Below are positions 32,446-44,804 of a stretch of DNA of 64,000 nucleotides, piece by piece (positions within the stretch are counted from its first letter, which is position 1; each line of letters starts with the position of its first letter). Below the pieces are notes generated by a model that saw only the letters and a list, made by a program, of their open reading frames with translations, did not search any database and was not told where the DNA came from. Position numbers and translations under genes: made by a program. The stretch is from Chalara sp. BL73 (taxonomy: Eukaryota; Ascomycota; Leotiomycetes; Helotiales): NCBI GenBank assembly GCA_918026815.1, contig CAKJVC010000057.1, positions 372,001-436,000 on the forward strand. Direction: 5' to 3'.

Positions 32446-34224
32446 ATGCGTCTTCTCAACACTCAAACTCTGAGGTTGGAAGACTTTGCGGGCGATGCAC
32501 TACCTCCATATGCAATTCTCTCCCACACCTGGGGCAACTCTGAGGTATCATTCCAGAGTTTGGAAAGTGGTAATTACGCATCTCAAGGGAATGGGTATTT
32601 GAAGATCAGGGGATGTTGTAAAACTGCTTTACTGGACGGATTCGAGTATATATGGGTCGACACGTGCTGCATCAATAAGGAAAGCAGTGCGGAGCTGTCA
32701 GAAGCAATTAATTCTATGTACCGATGGTACTCGGACAGTGATGTTTGTTATGTATATCTATCTGATGTGCCAAGGGATAGAACGATTCCCATCGCTGAAG
32801 GGTTTTCAGCAAGAGAAACCTCGATTGTTAAGAGCCGTTACTTCACTCGTAGCTGGACGTTGCAAGAGTTGATAGCACCTCAAAGCGTGATATTTTTCGA
32901 CAAAGACTGGTATGAACTCGGTACCAAGGCATCTCTTTCAAGGCTCATAACATATGCTACGGGCATTCAAACAGAAATGATCCTTAATATGGTTGGTCTA
33001 AATGCGTTCAGCGTTGCTCAGAGGATGGCATGGGCATCCAAACGATACGCAAGCAGGGAAGAAGATGTAGCATACTCGCTCATAGGAATCATGGAAGTGA
33101 ACATGCCGATGCTCTATGGTGAGGGCAAGCGTGCATTCATCCGACTGCAAGAGGAGATTGTGAAAATAACGGATGACCAGAGTATTTTTGCCTGGAGCCC
33201 ACAAGATGAGCATGGCTTAGATGGCCTTGTGGAACATGTATTAAATAGACTTGTGGGAGATGTAACACATGGTCTTTTCGCTCTTAGTCCCTTTGCCTTT
33301 GCTAATTGCAGCGACATAGTCAGGTCGACGAGTTCCACCAAAACGACTTTTCAAATGACAAACCGGGGTGTTCATACACAGCTTCACATCATAAATTCCA
33401 ATGATTTCGCTGCGATGGATGAAGAAAAGCTAGCTAAGACCGGATCTAGAAGAGAGTCGCTCAACCTGTCGCACCCAGATACAAAACATTGCGCATTATT
33501 GAATTGCGAAAGGATCGGTAATTCTGGTACCAATTTAGCTCTGGTTTGTCGAAGGGTCAACAAAGACAGAACATTTGACCAAACAAAGCCTCAATTATTT
33601 CAACGATACACACCACTGGAACCTTTACAAGTAACAGAAGACGTAATTACCAGATGTCAGAGAACTGAGCCAGTGTATATTTTGAAGCATGGCACAAAAC
33701 CAGATCTTCTTCATTCCGCAAGAAAATATCAGAAATATTCAATCGAAACGTCTGAGCTAGGATCTTATGGCTTTCCGTTGGCTTACTACCCCACAGACTG
33801 TATCAAAATTGACGCAGACTACAAACTTGTCATTGACAAAGCAAAGCTGATGGGAGATCCTGTTTCGCCTACTGATCGATACGGTGCAGTAAAATATGCA
33901 TTTCCAGATGGTGTAAATTTTGCATTAGTCATTAGAAAGTCTGGCCATGACCTAATGTTTAATGTTATAGGCCCTCTCAACAAGACAGAGACGTTAGAGC
34001 AAATATGTTTGTCGTATTTCCCAAATACTCCAGTCGAACAAGTGACCTGTCAAAGGGAATGGGTTAATTCTGTTGAGAGAGCAGTGTTGCGTCATGAGGC
34101 AGGAAAGCAGAGCATTCATCTGGCTATCAAAAGAAGGATCGTGGCAGGACAAAGGAGAACGAGAGTAAGCTTGGATTGCATTGCTCACGAGCCCAATGAT
34201 ACAGAGATGGACAATATCGACTAA
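32446..34224 (+). CDS. HET-domain protein, MRLLNT subclass
   Basis: 592 residues, one exon. The start at 32446 is chosen because HET proteins of this subclass begin MRLLNT...; the frame stays open upstream but without an ATG. HET core: LPPYAILSHTWG (about 26-37), YIWVDTCCINKESSAELSEA, INSMYRWYSDSDVCYVYLSD, SRYFTRSWTLQELIAPQSV and REEDVAYSLIGIMEVNMPML, YGEGKRAFIRLQEEI. No NACHT/WD40 region follows, so this is a stand-alone HET protein with a C-terminal region of about 300 residues of unknown fold. It is closely related in order and motifs to the minus-strand gene at 47227-49074, and less to the other two HET genes. Confidence 0.87.
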   Translation: MRLLNTQTLRLEDFAGDALPPYAILSHTWGNSEVSFQSLESGNYASQGNGYLKIRGCCKTALLDGFEYIWVDTCCINKESSAELSEAINSMYRWYSDSDVCYVYLSDVPRDRTIPIAEGFSARETSIVKSRYFTRSWTLQELIAPQSVIFFDKDWYELGTKASLSRLITYATGIQTEMILNMVGLNAFSVAQRMAWASKRYASREEDVAYSLIGIMEVNMPMLYGEGKRAFIRLQEEIVKITDDQSIFAWSPQDEHGLDGLVEHVLNRLVGDVTHGLFALSPFAFANCSDIVRSTSSTKTTFQMTNRGVHTQLHIINSNDFAAMDEEKLAKTGSRRESLNLSHPDTKHCALLNCERIGNSGTNLALVCRRVNKDRTFDQTKPQLFQRYTPLEPLQVTEDVITRCQRTEPVYILKHGTKPDLLHSARKYQKYSIETSELGSYGFPLAYYPTDCIKIDADYKLVIDKAKLMGDPVSPTDRYGAVKYAFPDGVNFALVIRKSGHDLMFNVIGPLNKTETLEQICLSYFPNTPVEQVTCQREWVNSVERAVLRHEAGKQSIHLAIKRRIVAGQRRTRVSLDCIAHEPNDTEMDNID

Positions 34225-35117
34225 GGATACTTGGGTCGATATAGAGAAACAAGACAACTCGAATGGGAGAACTAGACGATTAGGCTACAGACTCAATAAG
34301 GCTTTCTTACAATTTTCTTTGGAACAGAACCGCAGCCTGTCTCCTTTGGAAGCCAACGGTGGGTGAAAGTGAAGAAATTTTGCGAAAGGTTTGGTAGAGA
34401 GGTTTGTTGGCCCGCTCTGGCCAAGGGTTTGCCAAATATAGGAAGCTGTTATTCGGGATCAAAGGTTCCGAAGATCTTTTTGCAATCCCACATATTAGCA
34501 TTCACAGCCGCAGAATATTTTACCGCCGTTATAGGAAGAACATGGACGTTTGGCACGACAGTCCTGTAAACTGCCCCCCCCCGCCCCAAAAACAGCGACT
34601 CCATATTTTCACGATCCGGAAACCTACCGAATGCTACCCAATCTGGCTGGAGTCGCAATTTCGCGTCGACGCGAGGAAACTGGTCACCCGCCTCTGAATT
34701 AATCTAATACTACATGATGCCGAGTTGCTGGTATGGCTCGAGAGGCGTCTGTGTGAATAATGGCAATAAAGTGCGTAGACAGTTGCACAAGTACAAAAAG
34801 GCTCCATCATAAGGTGGTCGACCTCCCCAAATGCAAGAGGCTGCGAAGCAGCATGCCTTCTCCACATATGAAAGAATCTTGCAACTTGCCGGTCCAACAG
34901 GAGATCTTTCTCACCCTGTACAAGCCGTACTATTCTGGTTCCTGGCCCTGAGCTCGCTATTGAATTACCCCGCGAATGGCCGCACCGCGGGGAAATTTTG
35001 GGTATTTTCTCTGATCATGTCATCATACTCTTGGCAGTCATTTGTCTGTGGGAGATGCCCTTGAATAAAACGGTGATAAGTAGCAGTAGTTGTAGAGTAC
35101 CTCCTCACCTTGTCACA
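34225..35117. promoter_or_regulatory. Upstream region of the beta-galactosidase gene
   Basis: 893 bp without supported coding sequence; a C run (CCCCCCCCGCCCC) lies near 34574-34586. It should contain the GH35 promoter. I cannot assign carbon-source regulatory sites with confidence. Confidence 0.35.
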
Positions 35118-38100
35118 ATGGCTTCATTCTGGCTTAAGAACATCTGGTTCGTCTTCACGGTAGCGACGTTGACGCTACTAACGTCGCCAACTATTTCGGC
35201 GCAGGGGACCGCAACCGATTGGCCGCTGCATGATGATGGCTTGACCGATCTTGTGGAGTGGTTCGTCTCATCTCACATGGCTTCAGGTCTCCAACCATGT
35301 TTTTAACTCAATTACTTCTCTAGGGATCACTATAGCTTTTACGTGAATGGACAAAGACTTTTCGTATTTTCAGGAGAGGTATGAGCGGGCCCCTTTCCCA
35401 TTACTCAAGCTAATCATGGTTGAACAGTTTCACTATTGGCGTTATCCGGTGTAGGAACCGCAATCCGTCTCAGGCCTACGGAATCAGAGCTGACACCCAT
35501 TAGTCCTGAGTTATGGAGGGACTTGCTAGAAAAAGTAAAAGCTCTAGGGTAATCAATCCTCCTCTTTGCCGGAGAAGCCTCGAATAACTCAATAACCCCA
35601 TAGCTTCAATGCCTTCTCCATCTACAACTCATGGGGATATCATAATCCGACCCCGGGTGTGCTAGATTTCGAGACCGGCGCTCACAACTTCACCACCATA
35701 ATGACCCTCGCCAAGGAACTCGGCATGTACTTGATAATACGCCCTGGACCCTATGTTAACGCTGAAGCAAATGCAGGTGGCCTGCCCTTGTGGGTCACGA
35801 CTGGTGAGTACGGCGCGTTGCGTGACAATGACCCACGCTTCACCAAGGCATGGAGTCCGTACATGGATGTGATATCGCAAATCATCGCGCCGCACCAGAT
35901 CACGAATGGCGGGAATGTCATCTTATTCCAAATCGAGAATGAACTAAATGGGCAGTGGAAGAACATTGCAAATCGAATTGACAATCCACCGATCCAGGAG
36001 TACATGCAGCTATTACAGGACAATGCGAGGGCGAACGGGATCGATATACCTTTGACACATAACGCCCCCAATATGGTAACCCTTTTTCTAGAATATCGAG
36101 GAATGAGTACTAAATAGCGATAGAATGGGTACTCCTGGTCTAAAGACTTTTCAAATGCTACTGGAAATGTCGATGTGGTTGGTTTGGACAGTTATCCGTC
36201 GTGCTGGAGTTGCAATCTGAGCGAGTGCACCGGGACAAATGGTCAATATGTTGGATACGTGAGTGCAGCCATTTCTTATTTGTAGTTGTTTATGCTAAAA
36301 TCACAGAAAACGGTGAACTATTACGAGTAAGAATAGATGCCTCGAACACAGAAGCGATATACTAACAAAAGCACAGTTACTTCCTCAAGCAGTCTCCGTA
36401 TGTGCACACCTTTGTGTACCAGATTCTGTGCGCTAATGCTACATAGCACTCAGCCAAACTTCATGCCCGAGTTTCAAGGAGGCTCCTATAACCCATGGGG
36501 TGGCCCGCAGGGAGGATGTCCTGAGGACATTGGTCCGGATTTTGCCAATATTTTCTACCGAAACTTGATTTTCCAGCGGGTCACAGCAATATCCCTTTAT
36601 ATGCTGTTTGGTGGTACAAACTGGGGATGGCTTGCTGCGCCGGTAGTTGGTATGTTGCAAGCAGCAATTAGACAACTATGACTGACCGCTTCAAGCCTCG
36701 AGTTATGACTACTCTTCACCAATATCAGAGAACCGTATCATTGGTAATAAGTACTACGAAACCAAGATTCTGTCTCAGTTTACGAGAGGTTTGACATCAA
36801 AACTTTGGTTAAGGTAGGCAGTCGCTAACAAGATGCAGTGGCAAAGGACTTGCCAAAAACTGATCGGCTTGGAAATGTAAGAAACTTGATCTAGTTCGAT
36901 GTAATTTGCACTAAAATAGTTAATAGAATACTGGGTACTCGACTAACCCTGCGATCATCACATCCGAGCTGCGAAACCCAGACACTGGTGCAGGGTTCTA
37001 TGTCACACAGCATTCATACTCACCTTCTTCGACACTAGAGACTTTCCAGCTCCGTGTAAACACGTCAGCTGGTGCCCGTATGTACACTGAGTAATTTGAC
37101 ATAAAGTATGAAAACTCACAACTTTCACAGTCACGATACCCCAATACGGTACATCCATCACCCTCAACGGCCATCAATCTAAGATAGTCGTCACCGACTT
37201 CAACTTCGGCTCCAAGACCTTATTATATTCTACGGCGGAAATACTTACGCATTCATACCTCGAGAAGAAGGAAGTTCTCGCACTATGGGTTCCAACCGGG
37301 GAGTCTGGAGAATTCTCAGTCAAAGGAGCCAAGTCAGCGAAGCTGAGCTCATGCAACGGATGCGCGAACGTTAAGATTATTCCGGGGGTGAACAACGTTA
37401 CTATCTCCTTTATGCAAAATGCCGGCATAAGCTTAATTGAGTTGGATGATGGTTCTCAGGTTGTGCTCCTTGATCGTTCCGCAGCTTACTTGTTCTGGTC
37501 GCCAAATCTAAGCAACGATCCCTTGGCAGCGGAGAATGACACTCGTAAGAAACTAATCCGACGAAATAATTTGTGCGGGCTCTACTAACGCAACTTATTA
37601 GTTCTCGTTCATGGCCCATACTTGGTCCGCTCAGCTTCGTTGAAGGGCTCCGACCTCAAACTTGAAGGCGACGTGGCAAACAGTACGATCATCACAATTT
37701 TTGCACCGAAGTCAGTTCGATCTGTGTGGTGGAACAGCAAGAAAATTCATACAATTTCCACGAAAGAGGGTCTTTTATCCGCACAAGTGGATGGCTCTCG
37801 CAAGTTTAGCTTGCCAAAGCTCAACGGCTGGAAATATACAGATGGTCTTCCCGAGATCGGTCCAGAATATGCTGCAAATAGCAAAGCTTGGATCAGTTAG
37901 CCTTCTACCTTCCCTTTTGATAAACAGTGACTTACTTCTGTAGCTGCGGACCATACCAACACCTCAAATCCAACGAAGCCGGCTAGGAACAACCCCGTAT
38001 TGTACGTCGATGACTACGAAATACACCAAGGTGTTCACATATACCGTGCGACATTTCCAACTACATCAAGCCCGCCGAGCGGCGTCGCCCTCAGCATCAC

Positions 38101-38890
38101 CGGGGGTACCGCCTTTGGTTACTCAGCATGGCTGAACTCCAAGTTCATCGGCTCCTGGCTCGGTCTGTCCTGGATTGACAAGCAAAATTCCACTTTCTCA
38201 TTCTCTAACGCAACATTCAACACAAACTCCGACAACGTTCTTATAGTGGTGATGGATAATTCCGGCCACGACCAACGTTCGGCGGCACTCAATCCCCGAG
38301 GCATAATCAATGCCACTTTAGTCGGCCCGGGTAACCACACCTTCAAGCAGTGGAGAATAGCCGGCAATGCCGGCCGCAGAACACCCATCGACGCCATCCG
38401 TGGTCCTCTGAACGAAGGCGGTCTCTATGGCGAGCGTGTAGGGATGCATCTCCCAGGCTACCCAGACTCCTTATGGTCTAAGATCCCGAGCGCCTCATCT
38501 AGCCTTTCTGTTCCAGGGGCCGGAGTTCGTGTTTTCCGAACGACCGTACCACTTTCCGTTCCTCGTGGGCTAGACGTCTCAATATCATTCCGTCTAACAG
38601 CGGCGACTCCAACGAACCAGCTCCGCGCATTATTATTCGTGAATGGGTATCAGTACGGCAGGTTCAATCCGTACATCGGAAATCAGATCGACTTCCCTGT
38701 TCCGCCCGGGATTTTGAATTACAACGGACGAAATACGATTGCAGTCATGGTCTGGAGTCAGAGCGGTGAAGGAGCGGAGGTGCAGGTTGAGTGGAATGTG
38801 GACTATGTGCATGAAACGAGCTATGATATGGGATTCGATGGAAGATATTTGAGGCCCGGTTGGACGAGGGAGAGGTTGCAATGGGCTTGA
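35118..38890 (+). CDS. Secreted beta-galactosidase, GH35
   Basis: Fifteen exons give 1017 residues: 35118-35260, 35324-35378, 35428-35450, 35504-35548, 35604-36075, 36124-36258, 36307-36326, 36377-36397, 36447-36649, 36696-36788, 36839-36876, 36927-37077, 37131-37544, 37602-37895, 37944-38890. All phases match. A signal peptide covers about residues 1-28. The GH35 TIM barrel shows [58 protein letters not shown], the acid/base Glu in FQIENELNG (about 202) and the nucleophile Glu in [15 protein letters not shown] (about 313). Beta-rich jelly-roll domains follow to the end. The length of about 1000 residues is normal for fungal LacA-type enzymes that remove terminal beta-galactose from polysaccharides. 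Several exons are only 20-23 nt. Confidence 0.92.
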
Positions 38891-39618
38891 GCGTGGGAAT
38901 GAAGAGGCTGAACTGAGGGCACATGTGCTTGAATATCTAAACAACTTTCGTGCGATTTAAAATATTTTAGCGAAAGAGGGTAACGGTATCACATGGAATA
39001 CAGCAGACTTAGGGAGAAATAATACTGTTGTTATAATTGCACGGCAAGCACTATTACTGTACCACCCGTAAGAAGCGTTCTGAGCATGCAGCTGTCACCA
39101 TTATCTTACGATTATGTAGGGACGTCGGAAGCACTTCATATTTGAAAGGCTATACTGGGTTATAATAAAACATAAACTGCTGGTGTCATTCAATAAAATG
39201 TGTAGATCATAAAATGAAACAACTTCGAGATTGATGCCTCAAAGTCGAGATTAACGACAGATCATTTGCTCTCCGAACATATGTATGGCAAGTACCAACA
39301 ACATAACGTCGAAGGCTAGCCAATTCACCGGCGCTGCCACTTTGGGGATCTAGCAGCGTGATGGGTTGATGCTCATGAAGAAGAAAGGAAATCTGGCTGA
39401 CAAGAAATTTTGATATGGAGCCTCGATGTCACGTGCAAGCTTACTTCTTTTGTGTTTAGCGCAGCTTAGAATTGTAGTGTTATGATTGGACAAAGGGAAT
39501 TGCCGAGGACCCGACTCGTTCCCGTAGACGTAAAGAGTCGACAACAACAGTAAGTGTTGACTTGACCACTAGAGCAGATTCGAGAGACATTGAGGAGGGA
39601 TCAAGCACACAACTCACC
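38891..39618. promoter_or_regulatory. Gap between beta-galactosidase and SDHC
   Basis: 728 bp, the 3' flank of the GH35 gene and the promoter of the SDHC gene. A CACGTG box lies at 39430-39435, about 185 bp before the SDHC start. Otherwise no gene is seen. Confidence 0.4.
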
Positions 39619-40305
39619 ATGTTGGCATCGAGGACTACACAGCAGGCGCTGCGCCGGCGTACGTGCTCCCGGCCATGCGCATTTCCAAAAGACAATTGCA
39701 TCACAAGCTAATAACAATACAGTCGCCGCCGGCCAGCCTTCAATCACGCAGATGGGATTGACCAAATTCGCAGCACCAGCAGTGATTGGCGCCTCAATGC
39801 AGACGCGGTATATACTCTTCCTTCTCCGAGAACCACGTAACAAAGATTAACAAAAGTTTTCAGACCAGTAGCAACACAAAAGCTCTCCCCCGCCGACTCC
39901 TACCAAATCCTCGTCGAACAGCGCAAGCTACGACCCAGCAGTCCGCATCTTTCCATCTACCAGCCACAGATTCCTTGGATTCTCTCCATCACGCACCGCA
40001 TTACTGGCTCCGTCTTGTCAGGCGCCCTCTATATCTTCGGTTCCGCCTACCTCGTTGCGCCCCTGTTCGGATGGCACCTCGACAGCGTGAGCATGGCGGC
40101 GGCATTCGGTGCCTGGCCACTGGCGGCGAAGGTCGCGACGAAGTTTGCGCTTGCGTTACCGTTCACGTTTCATTGCCTTAATGCTTTCAGACATTTTGCC
40201 TGGGATGCCGGAAGGACGTTTAAGAATGCACAGGTGATTAGAACAGGTTGGGCGGTTGTGGGCATAAGTCTGGCGAGCGCCTTGGGGTTGGCGGTCTTCC
40301 TGTAG
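39619..40305 (+). CDS. SDHC: Succinate dehydrogenase cytochrome b560 subunit (SDHC)
   Basis: The membrane-anchor subunit of complex II, carrying heme b and part of the ubiquinone site. Three exons (39619-39658, 39723-39807, 39864-40305) give 188 residues. The basic N-terminus (MLASRTTQQALRR) is a mitochondrial presequence. The motifs are RPSSPHLSIYQPQIPWILSI, THRITGSVLSGALY and FHCLNAFRHFAWDAG, the last containing the heme-ligand His. Three membrane spans are visible. The first exon is only 40 nt. SDHC is a known target site for succinate-dehydrogenase inhibitors in fungi; I see nothing in the sequence that speaks to sensitivity. Confidence 0.93.
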
Positions 40306-41495
40306 AAGCGGAAGGATGGTATGGGTGGTGGTGGTGAAGAGATGTGCTTGGGGATGGAGGCTGCGAAGATACACTAGTGCTACGGCTGTACAATTTAAAT
40401 CATTTCCAAGGTTATTTCTGGATTTATGGCAACAGTCTGCCCTTTCAAACCTGACGCTATCTGCCATGGAGTAGTCTCTGGCTGATCAGCATCAGCGAGC
40501 ACCATCTAGCTACGTTCGCAAGTTGCAGAGCTTCTATAAGCTCAAAGCCACTCGCTCACTATGTTATAAGAAAGCAGTTTAACATCATGCTCGGGATGCT
40601 TCGGCCATTATCTTTCAGTCATGCAAACAGCAAAGGAAATCGCCGACTCACAGTTTTTTTTGTATTTTTTTTGTATTTTTTTCCCCCTCGTGTTTTGCTG
40701 ATTTTCAACCCTTTTTGGGGGTAAGGGGGTTCAAAACACATTTTCCATCTCTCCGCTATCCCCTCATCTCTCACCCCCCCACCGCTTGTCCATCTTCATC
40801 TCCTCACCAACCATCACCTCTTCAACTATGAGGCTCGGGGGAAGGCGCACCGCTCCGGATGCCTCGTCGTCCATCGTCATCGTCATCATCGTCGCTGCGA
40901 GGCACGGGGGGGTTGTGAATGAGCTTCATTTTTGCTGTTTGCTGTAGCTTTTTGAGTTGTTTGCTATTTTGAGATTCTGTTTGCGTTTGATGAGAGGAGA
41001 AGTTTACGTGAAGGACGGAATGTTATATAAATGTTTGAGAAATTGTTCTTGAGCAATATTTGCGTGAAGCAGGCTTCATGTTTGTTCTGACTTTGTGGGT
41101 CTTATTTCGCGTAATTCTGATTTCTTGCTGTCTATGTGTTATGCTTGTGTAGTCTTGCAGCGGCATGAGAAAATGAGTGGTGGATTTGGATTGTTTGTTG
41201 CTTTCGCTGGGAGGTAAAGTGTATGATTGGAAGACGAATCCTTTTCTTCAAAGGAAACGGAATAATAGATTGTGATCAAAGACAAAAAAGCCATGTTAAC
41301 CATCCCTAGATATCTTTGTTCATACTGCTGTTACTATTTTTGTTCAGCTCATTGCCGTGCTATTCTATGGACAGCAATACTTGCTTGTCCTTCCCTTTGT
41401 TCTCTAACATGAATAAAAAAGTACACTCGTCCACATCCTCCACCTTTCTCTGACTTCACAAATAAATATCTTAAATACTCACAATAAGCACCAAG
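40306..41495. promoter_or_regulatory. Gene-free interval with T-rich and C-rich tracts
   Basis: 1.19 kb upstream of the small membrane protein. T runs lie at about 40652-40681, C/T-rich DNA at 40740-40830 and a (GTCATC)-like repeat near 40870-40895. These pyrimidine tracts resemble the promoter and leader of a highly expressed fungal gene. The ATG-initiated 40-codon frame at 40828 is low-complexity and may be an upstream open frame. Confidence 0.4.
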
Positions 41496-41771
41496 ATGTT
41501 ACATCCAACACCCTCAGTTGTTCAGGAGGGAAACACTCTCGGGCCATCATCAACAGGGATAACCGAGATACCTCTCCCACGACGGGCTCAGGCAAATGGA
41601 AGAGAGGTAGCTACAGAAAAATTGCAACCCTTACCGGAACTTCTCGGAGAAAAAGAGCGACCGTGGTATCGACGGATGTGGTTCCACGTACTAGTCATCA
41701 TTTTGGGTTGCCTCATCATCGCAGCCTTGGTTGCAACTCTGGTATATCTGAAGAAGGCGGGCAAGTTTTAA
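41496..41771 (+). CDS. Small C-terminally anchored membrane protein
   Basis: 91 residues, start ATG 41496. About 60 polar, Pro/Glu/Arg-rich residues (TEIPLPRRAQANGREV) precede one C-terminal membrane span (about 66-84, FHVLVIILGCLIIAALVATL) and a short basic tail (VYLKKAGKF). There is no signal peptide, so a tail-anchored topology is likely. Two further proteins of the same plan lie at 49.7-50.9 kb. Function unknown. Confidence 0.6.
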   Translation: MLHPTPSVVQEGNTLGPSSTGITEIPLPRRAQANGREVATEKLQPLPELLGEKERPWYRRMWFHVLVIILGCLIIAALVATLVYLKKAGKF

Positions 41772-42310
41772 GAGTATGAATTTCAAGCCTACAGGAGAGA
41801 ACTGCGGCAAACAGCATTTGTGATTCAATTTAATGAGCCTGTACGTTTCCTGTATTTTACATTCTCTGAATTATATACATGAAATAGCCTTTTTCTAACG
41901 CAAACCAACGACGAATTTCTTTTCGTATTATATCAGGAAAACTTAACAGCCCATTATAAAGCATGGCATTTACAGTAAATCGATAATGATCTTCTCATTT
42001 GCCCTGCTCTCATATTCCATTCTCTTAATTATTTGTACTTTTGGTTTGTGGTGAGCTTTCTTAGAACTGATCAGCTCTCCAGGAATCATGAAAACAATAG
42101 CATATGAACTGCAGTACATGGCTTTCAGTTGTGATGAGCTTCACGTCTTTTTTCGTTCTAGATTGCCTTAACACCTTTATCCTATTAATTCCTTGTTTAC
42201 ATAAACTGGCTACAATAGCTGAGGGGAAAAAAAACTCAGTACAAAGATGATATACTGGACGCAGAACTCCTCCTGTTCCCCTGATTCGCATTGTATGGCA
42301 AACCCACAAT
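41772..42310. other. Convergent 3' flanks
   Basis: 539 bp between the ends of the small membrane protein and the Zn2Cys6 gene. No coding evidence beyond the downstream gene's trailing frames. Confidence 0.4.
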
Positions 42311-44163
42311 TCACACACAATCAAATCTGAAGCTCTCGCGCCCGCCCATGAGAGTTTTGCTTTCAGCGTCCTGAATAAAGCACGCTTGGGCTTCACCAGT
42401 TTCAGCAATCCATCGCAGCTGTGCACGCATCCACCTCTGTTGTATTTCTGGCACGCACGGTACACTACATGCAATATACAACGGCCATATGAGGGAGAAT
42501 TTCCCAGTATGCACAGACCTACTAACCTTATTCATTGAGCTCTGTGGCCACAGGAAGTTTTCGTCTTGGAGGCAATCAGTAGAACGCTTTAGTTCTGACA
42601 AGTCGTAGCCTAAAAGGAATGGAACACTGGCGCACACATCCCCTACCATCATCCTATTAATTTCTTCTCTGCTGTCCTTGTAATGGTCTGTTGGGTGGGG
42701 ATACACGCAAGAGATACGAAACAGAATCGACTGTATAATCAGACGATAAACACGATACAAGTTCCAGACGCGGGCGGCATAGAAGTTTGGATACCGGTGG
42801 ATCTGATCTGGAATGAAGTTCGAGCCTGAAAGCTGTGGGTCTACGGGATATCTCATACGTGTGACAGTTGTATAAGACCAGTTGATGGGAATCCGTCTAG
42901 CCCAATTTGCGAGCTCGCGATCTACGTCCTCGGCAGCTTGAATGAGCTTGAATGCTTCAGTACTATTAACTGCATAACTAGGTTGTGAGAGTAGATTATT
43001 AGTCAAAGACAGGAGCTTGGGAATAGGCGTGGTCTTTGAGAGAAGTCGATCTTCAACATTCTCATATAGCGATAGGATCTCAGTAAATTCGTCGAAGATC
43101 TGGTCCATAGGCTTAGAGATTTGTAAGTGGCTTTGAATCTGTGACGGTTATATCAGAAGACTGAAGCCTGTGGATAGGAGTGACCATACTGTGTTGCGCC
43201 GGACAAAAAGAAACATATTGCATGCAAAGGGAGTGCAAACGTTCTCCTTGCCACGGTTTCTGATCAAAGCGCCGGCGCCATCAATGTGTGTACCCCATGC
43301 AGATAATGCTTCTGAGTTGAATGCGATTGTCTACATCAAACATCGCATCAGAATTGAGCAGGAGTGAATTGCAGGGAACATAACTAAGATTCACGCTAGA
43401 AAAGACAAACCTCATAGCCAGAAAGAAGAAGGACAGTGTACAAGGTTGCATCACTCTTGGCTTCGGATGGGTCTCGGATGGCTGCATTCATAGCCAATAA
43501 TGATTGCGCATAACGTGTTTTTGACAAATGGCTTGCGTTGAGATCATTTGGCCATGATCTTGCCCAGGTAGCGAGAGATATTGCCTGCACAGCCAAACGC
43601 AAAGCAGAACCTGCTTTGCTCTGAGAAAAGAGAGTTGGAAGCTGGAGGTGAAGGTATTGAGTATGCTCGGTATCTGTTAATGGTTCCAGTGTAGTCTGGT
43701 AAAAGAAACATAGTGACAGGTCCTCTTTTGAGGGCAGCAGCACCCGGTCAATCCCAGTCAGGAGAAATTGGCTCTCCCTTCCAGCCCGCATCCTAGAATT
43801 GCTGTTTGACAATTTGGAACGCACAATAGAAGAGAGTGGTTTGCCATCCTTCTTTCCTGGCTTTCGGCTTCCATCCTTCAATTTGACATCCGCGTGGCGA
43901 AAAATGAGGTCGACCTCGTCTTGGTAGCCACTGCAACGCGTCTTCATTCTCACACAGCGCAAACATTCTGGGCGTGTTTCATCACACTAAATATGAATCA
44001 GTACATTGTTCGACAAGATTTAGGGGGTCACACTGGCTTTTGTATGCAACGCCCTAGGGAAAACATGTCAGACAACACTCCGGAGGAATAGACGGAAGAC
44101 TTATGTGGAGGGCACCAACCTGCAAGCTTCGCATCCACGACTCAGCCTGCCCTTGAAAACCAT
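42311..44163 (-). CDS. Zn2Cys6 fungal transcription factor
   Basis: Five exons (44120-44163, 44038-44053, 43411-43986, 43190-43330, 42311-43138) give 534 residues. The zinc cluster is split over three exons: exon 1 supplies GCEAC, exon 3 supplies CDETRPECLRCVRMKTRCSG. A 16-nt exon between them gives ALHTK, restoring C-x2-C-x6-C, but requires a GC-AG intron (donor GCCAGT). A Ser/Lys-rich linker and the fungal-specific regulatory domain follow (FFYQTTLEPLTDTEHTQYLH, SKTRYAQSLLAMNAAIRDP, LLSGYE|TIAFNSEALSAWGT, HIDGAGALIRNRGKENVC, FSLIWPLYIA). The C-terminus is normal (RWMRAQLRWIAETG). It is divergent from the acyltransferase gene, a layout common in small metabolic units. If the short exon is wrong, the zinc cluster would be damaged. 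Confidence 0.8.
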
Positions 44164-44804
44164 CACGAGCCTAAATACAAGCCAAGCAGGCGTCCCTACA
44201 GGACTCTCGATGGCTCCGGTTGGTTTGGACACTTAACACGCATGGAGTATAGATGACACTCGTCTTGGCTAGTGCTGTATTATGTAATGAATGTATTCAC
44301 ATCAGGGTAGTGGCCTCACCCTCTCGTAAGGTCTCCCTCTCGTAAACGAGCCTCAACTCACGATCTTTGGATAGTCCCCGTCGATCTCTATGTATGGTGT
44401 CGATGGTCCATTTTGGCCCTAGGACTGCTACCGAGTGTGTCTAAACGACTAACCATTATAGGAAATGGTTGAGATAGCCAATCAGCAGCCGATTTTACAC
44501 GTGACCTGATTATCCCAAATGGCACTATGCCTCATTAACCACCAATCCCTAGTGTAGTTCTTGACTTCCAGGAGATTAAGTTGAGGATTGTAATGTGGTT
44601 TTAAGTCGGTTACAAATGTGGTTCTAACTTTGCCAGGCACGGAGATTTCGGGCTTGCAGGCTGTTCGACAGATGCGTTCGAGTACTTAAAGACCAGTCTC
44701 CCCCCGATTCTAGAAATACGAATCACCTGTTCAATATTCAGCCCAACTTTGTTTGTTGCAGGGCTTATGGTTGGAATTTTCCTGGAATCTTTCACGGCAG
44801 TAGA
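44164..44804. promoter_or_regulatory. Divergent promoter, transcription factor and acyltransferase
   Basis: 641 bp between opposite starts. A CACGTG box is at 44498-44503, and a direct repeat of CCTCTCGTAA occurs at about 44320-44345. A pair of CGG/CCG half-sites suited to the regulator could not be singled out. Confidence 0.4.
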
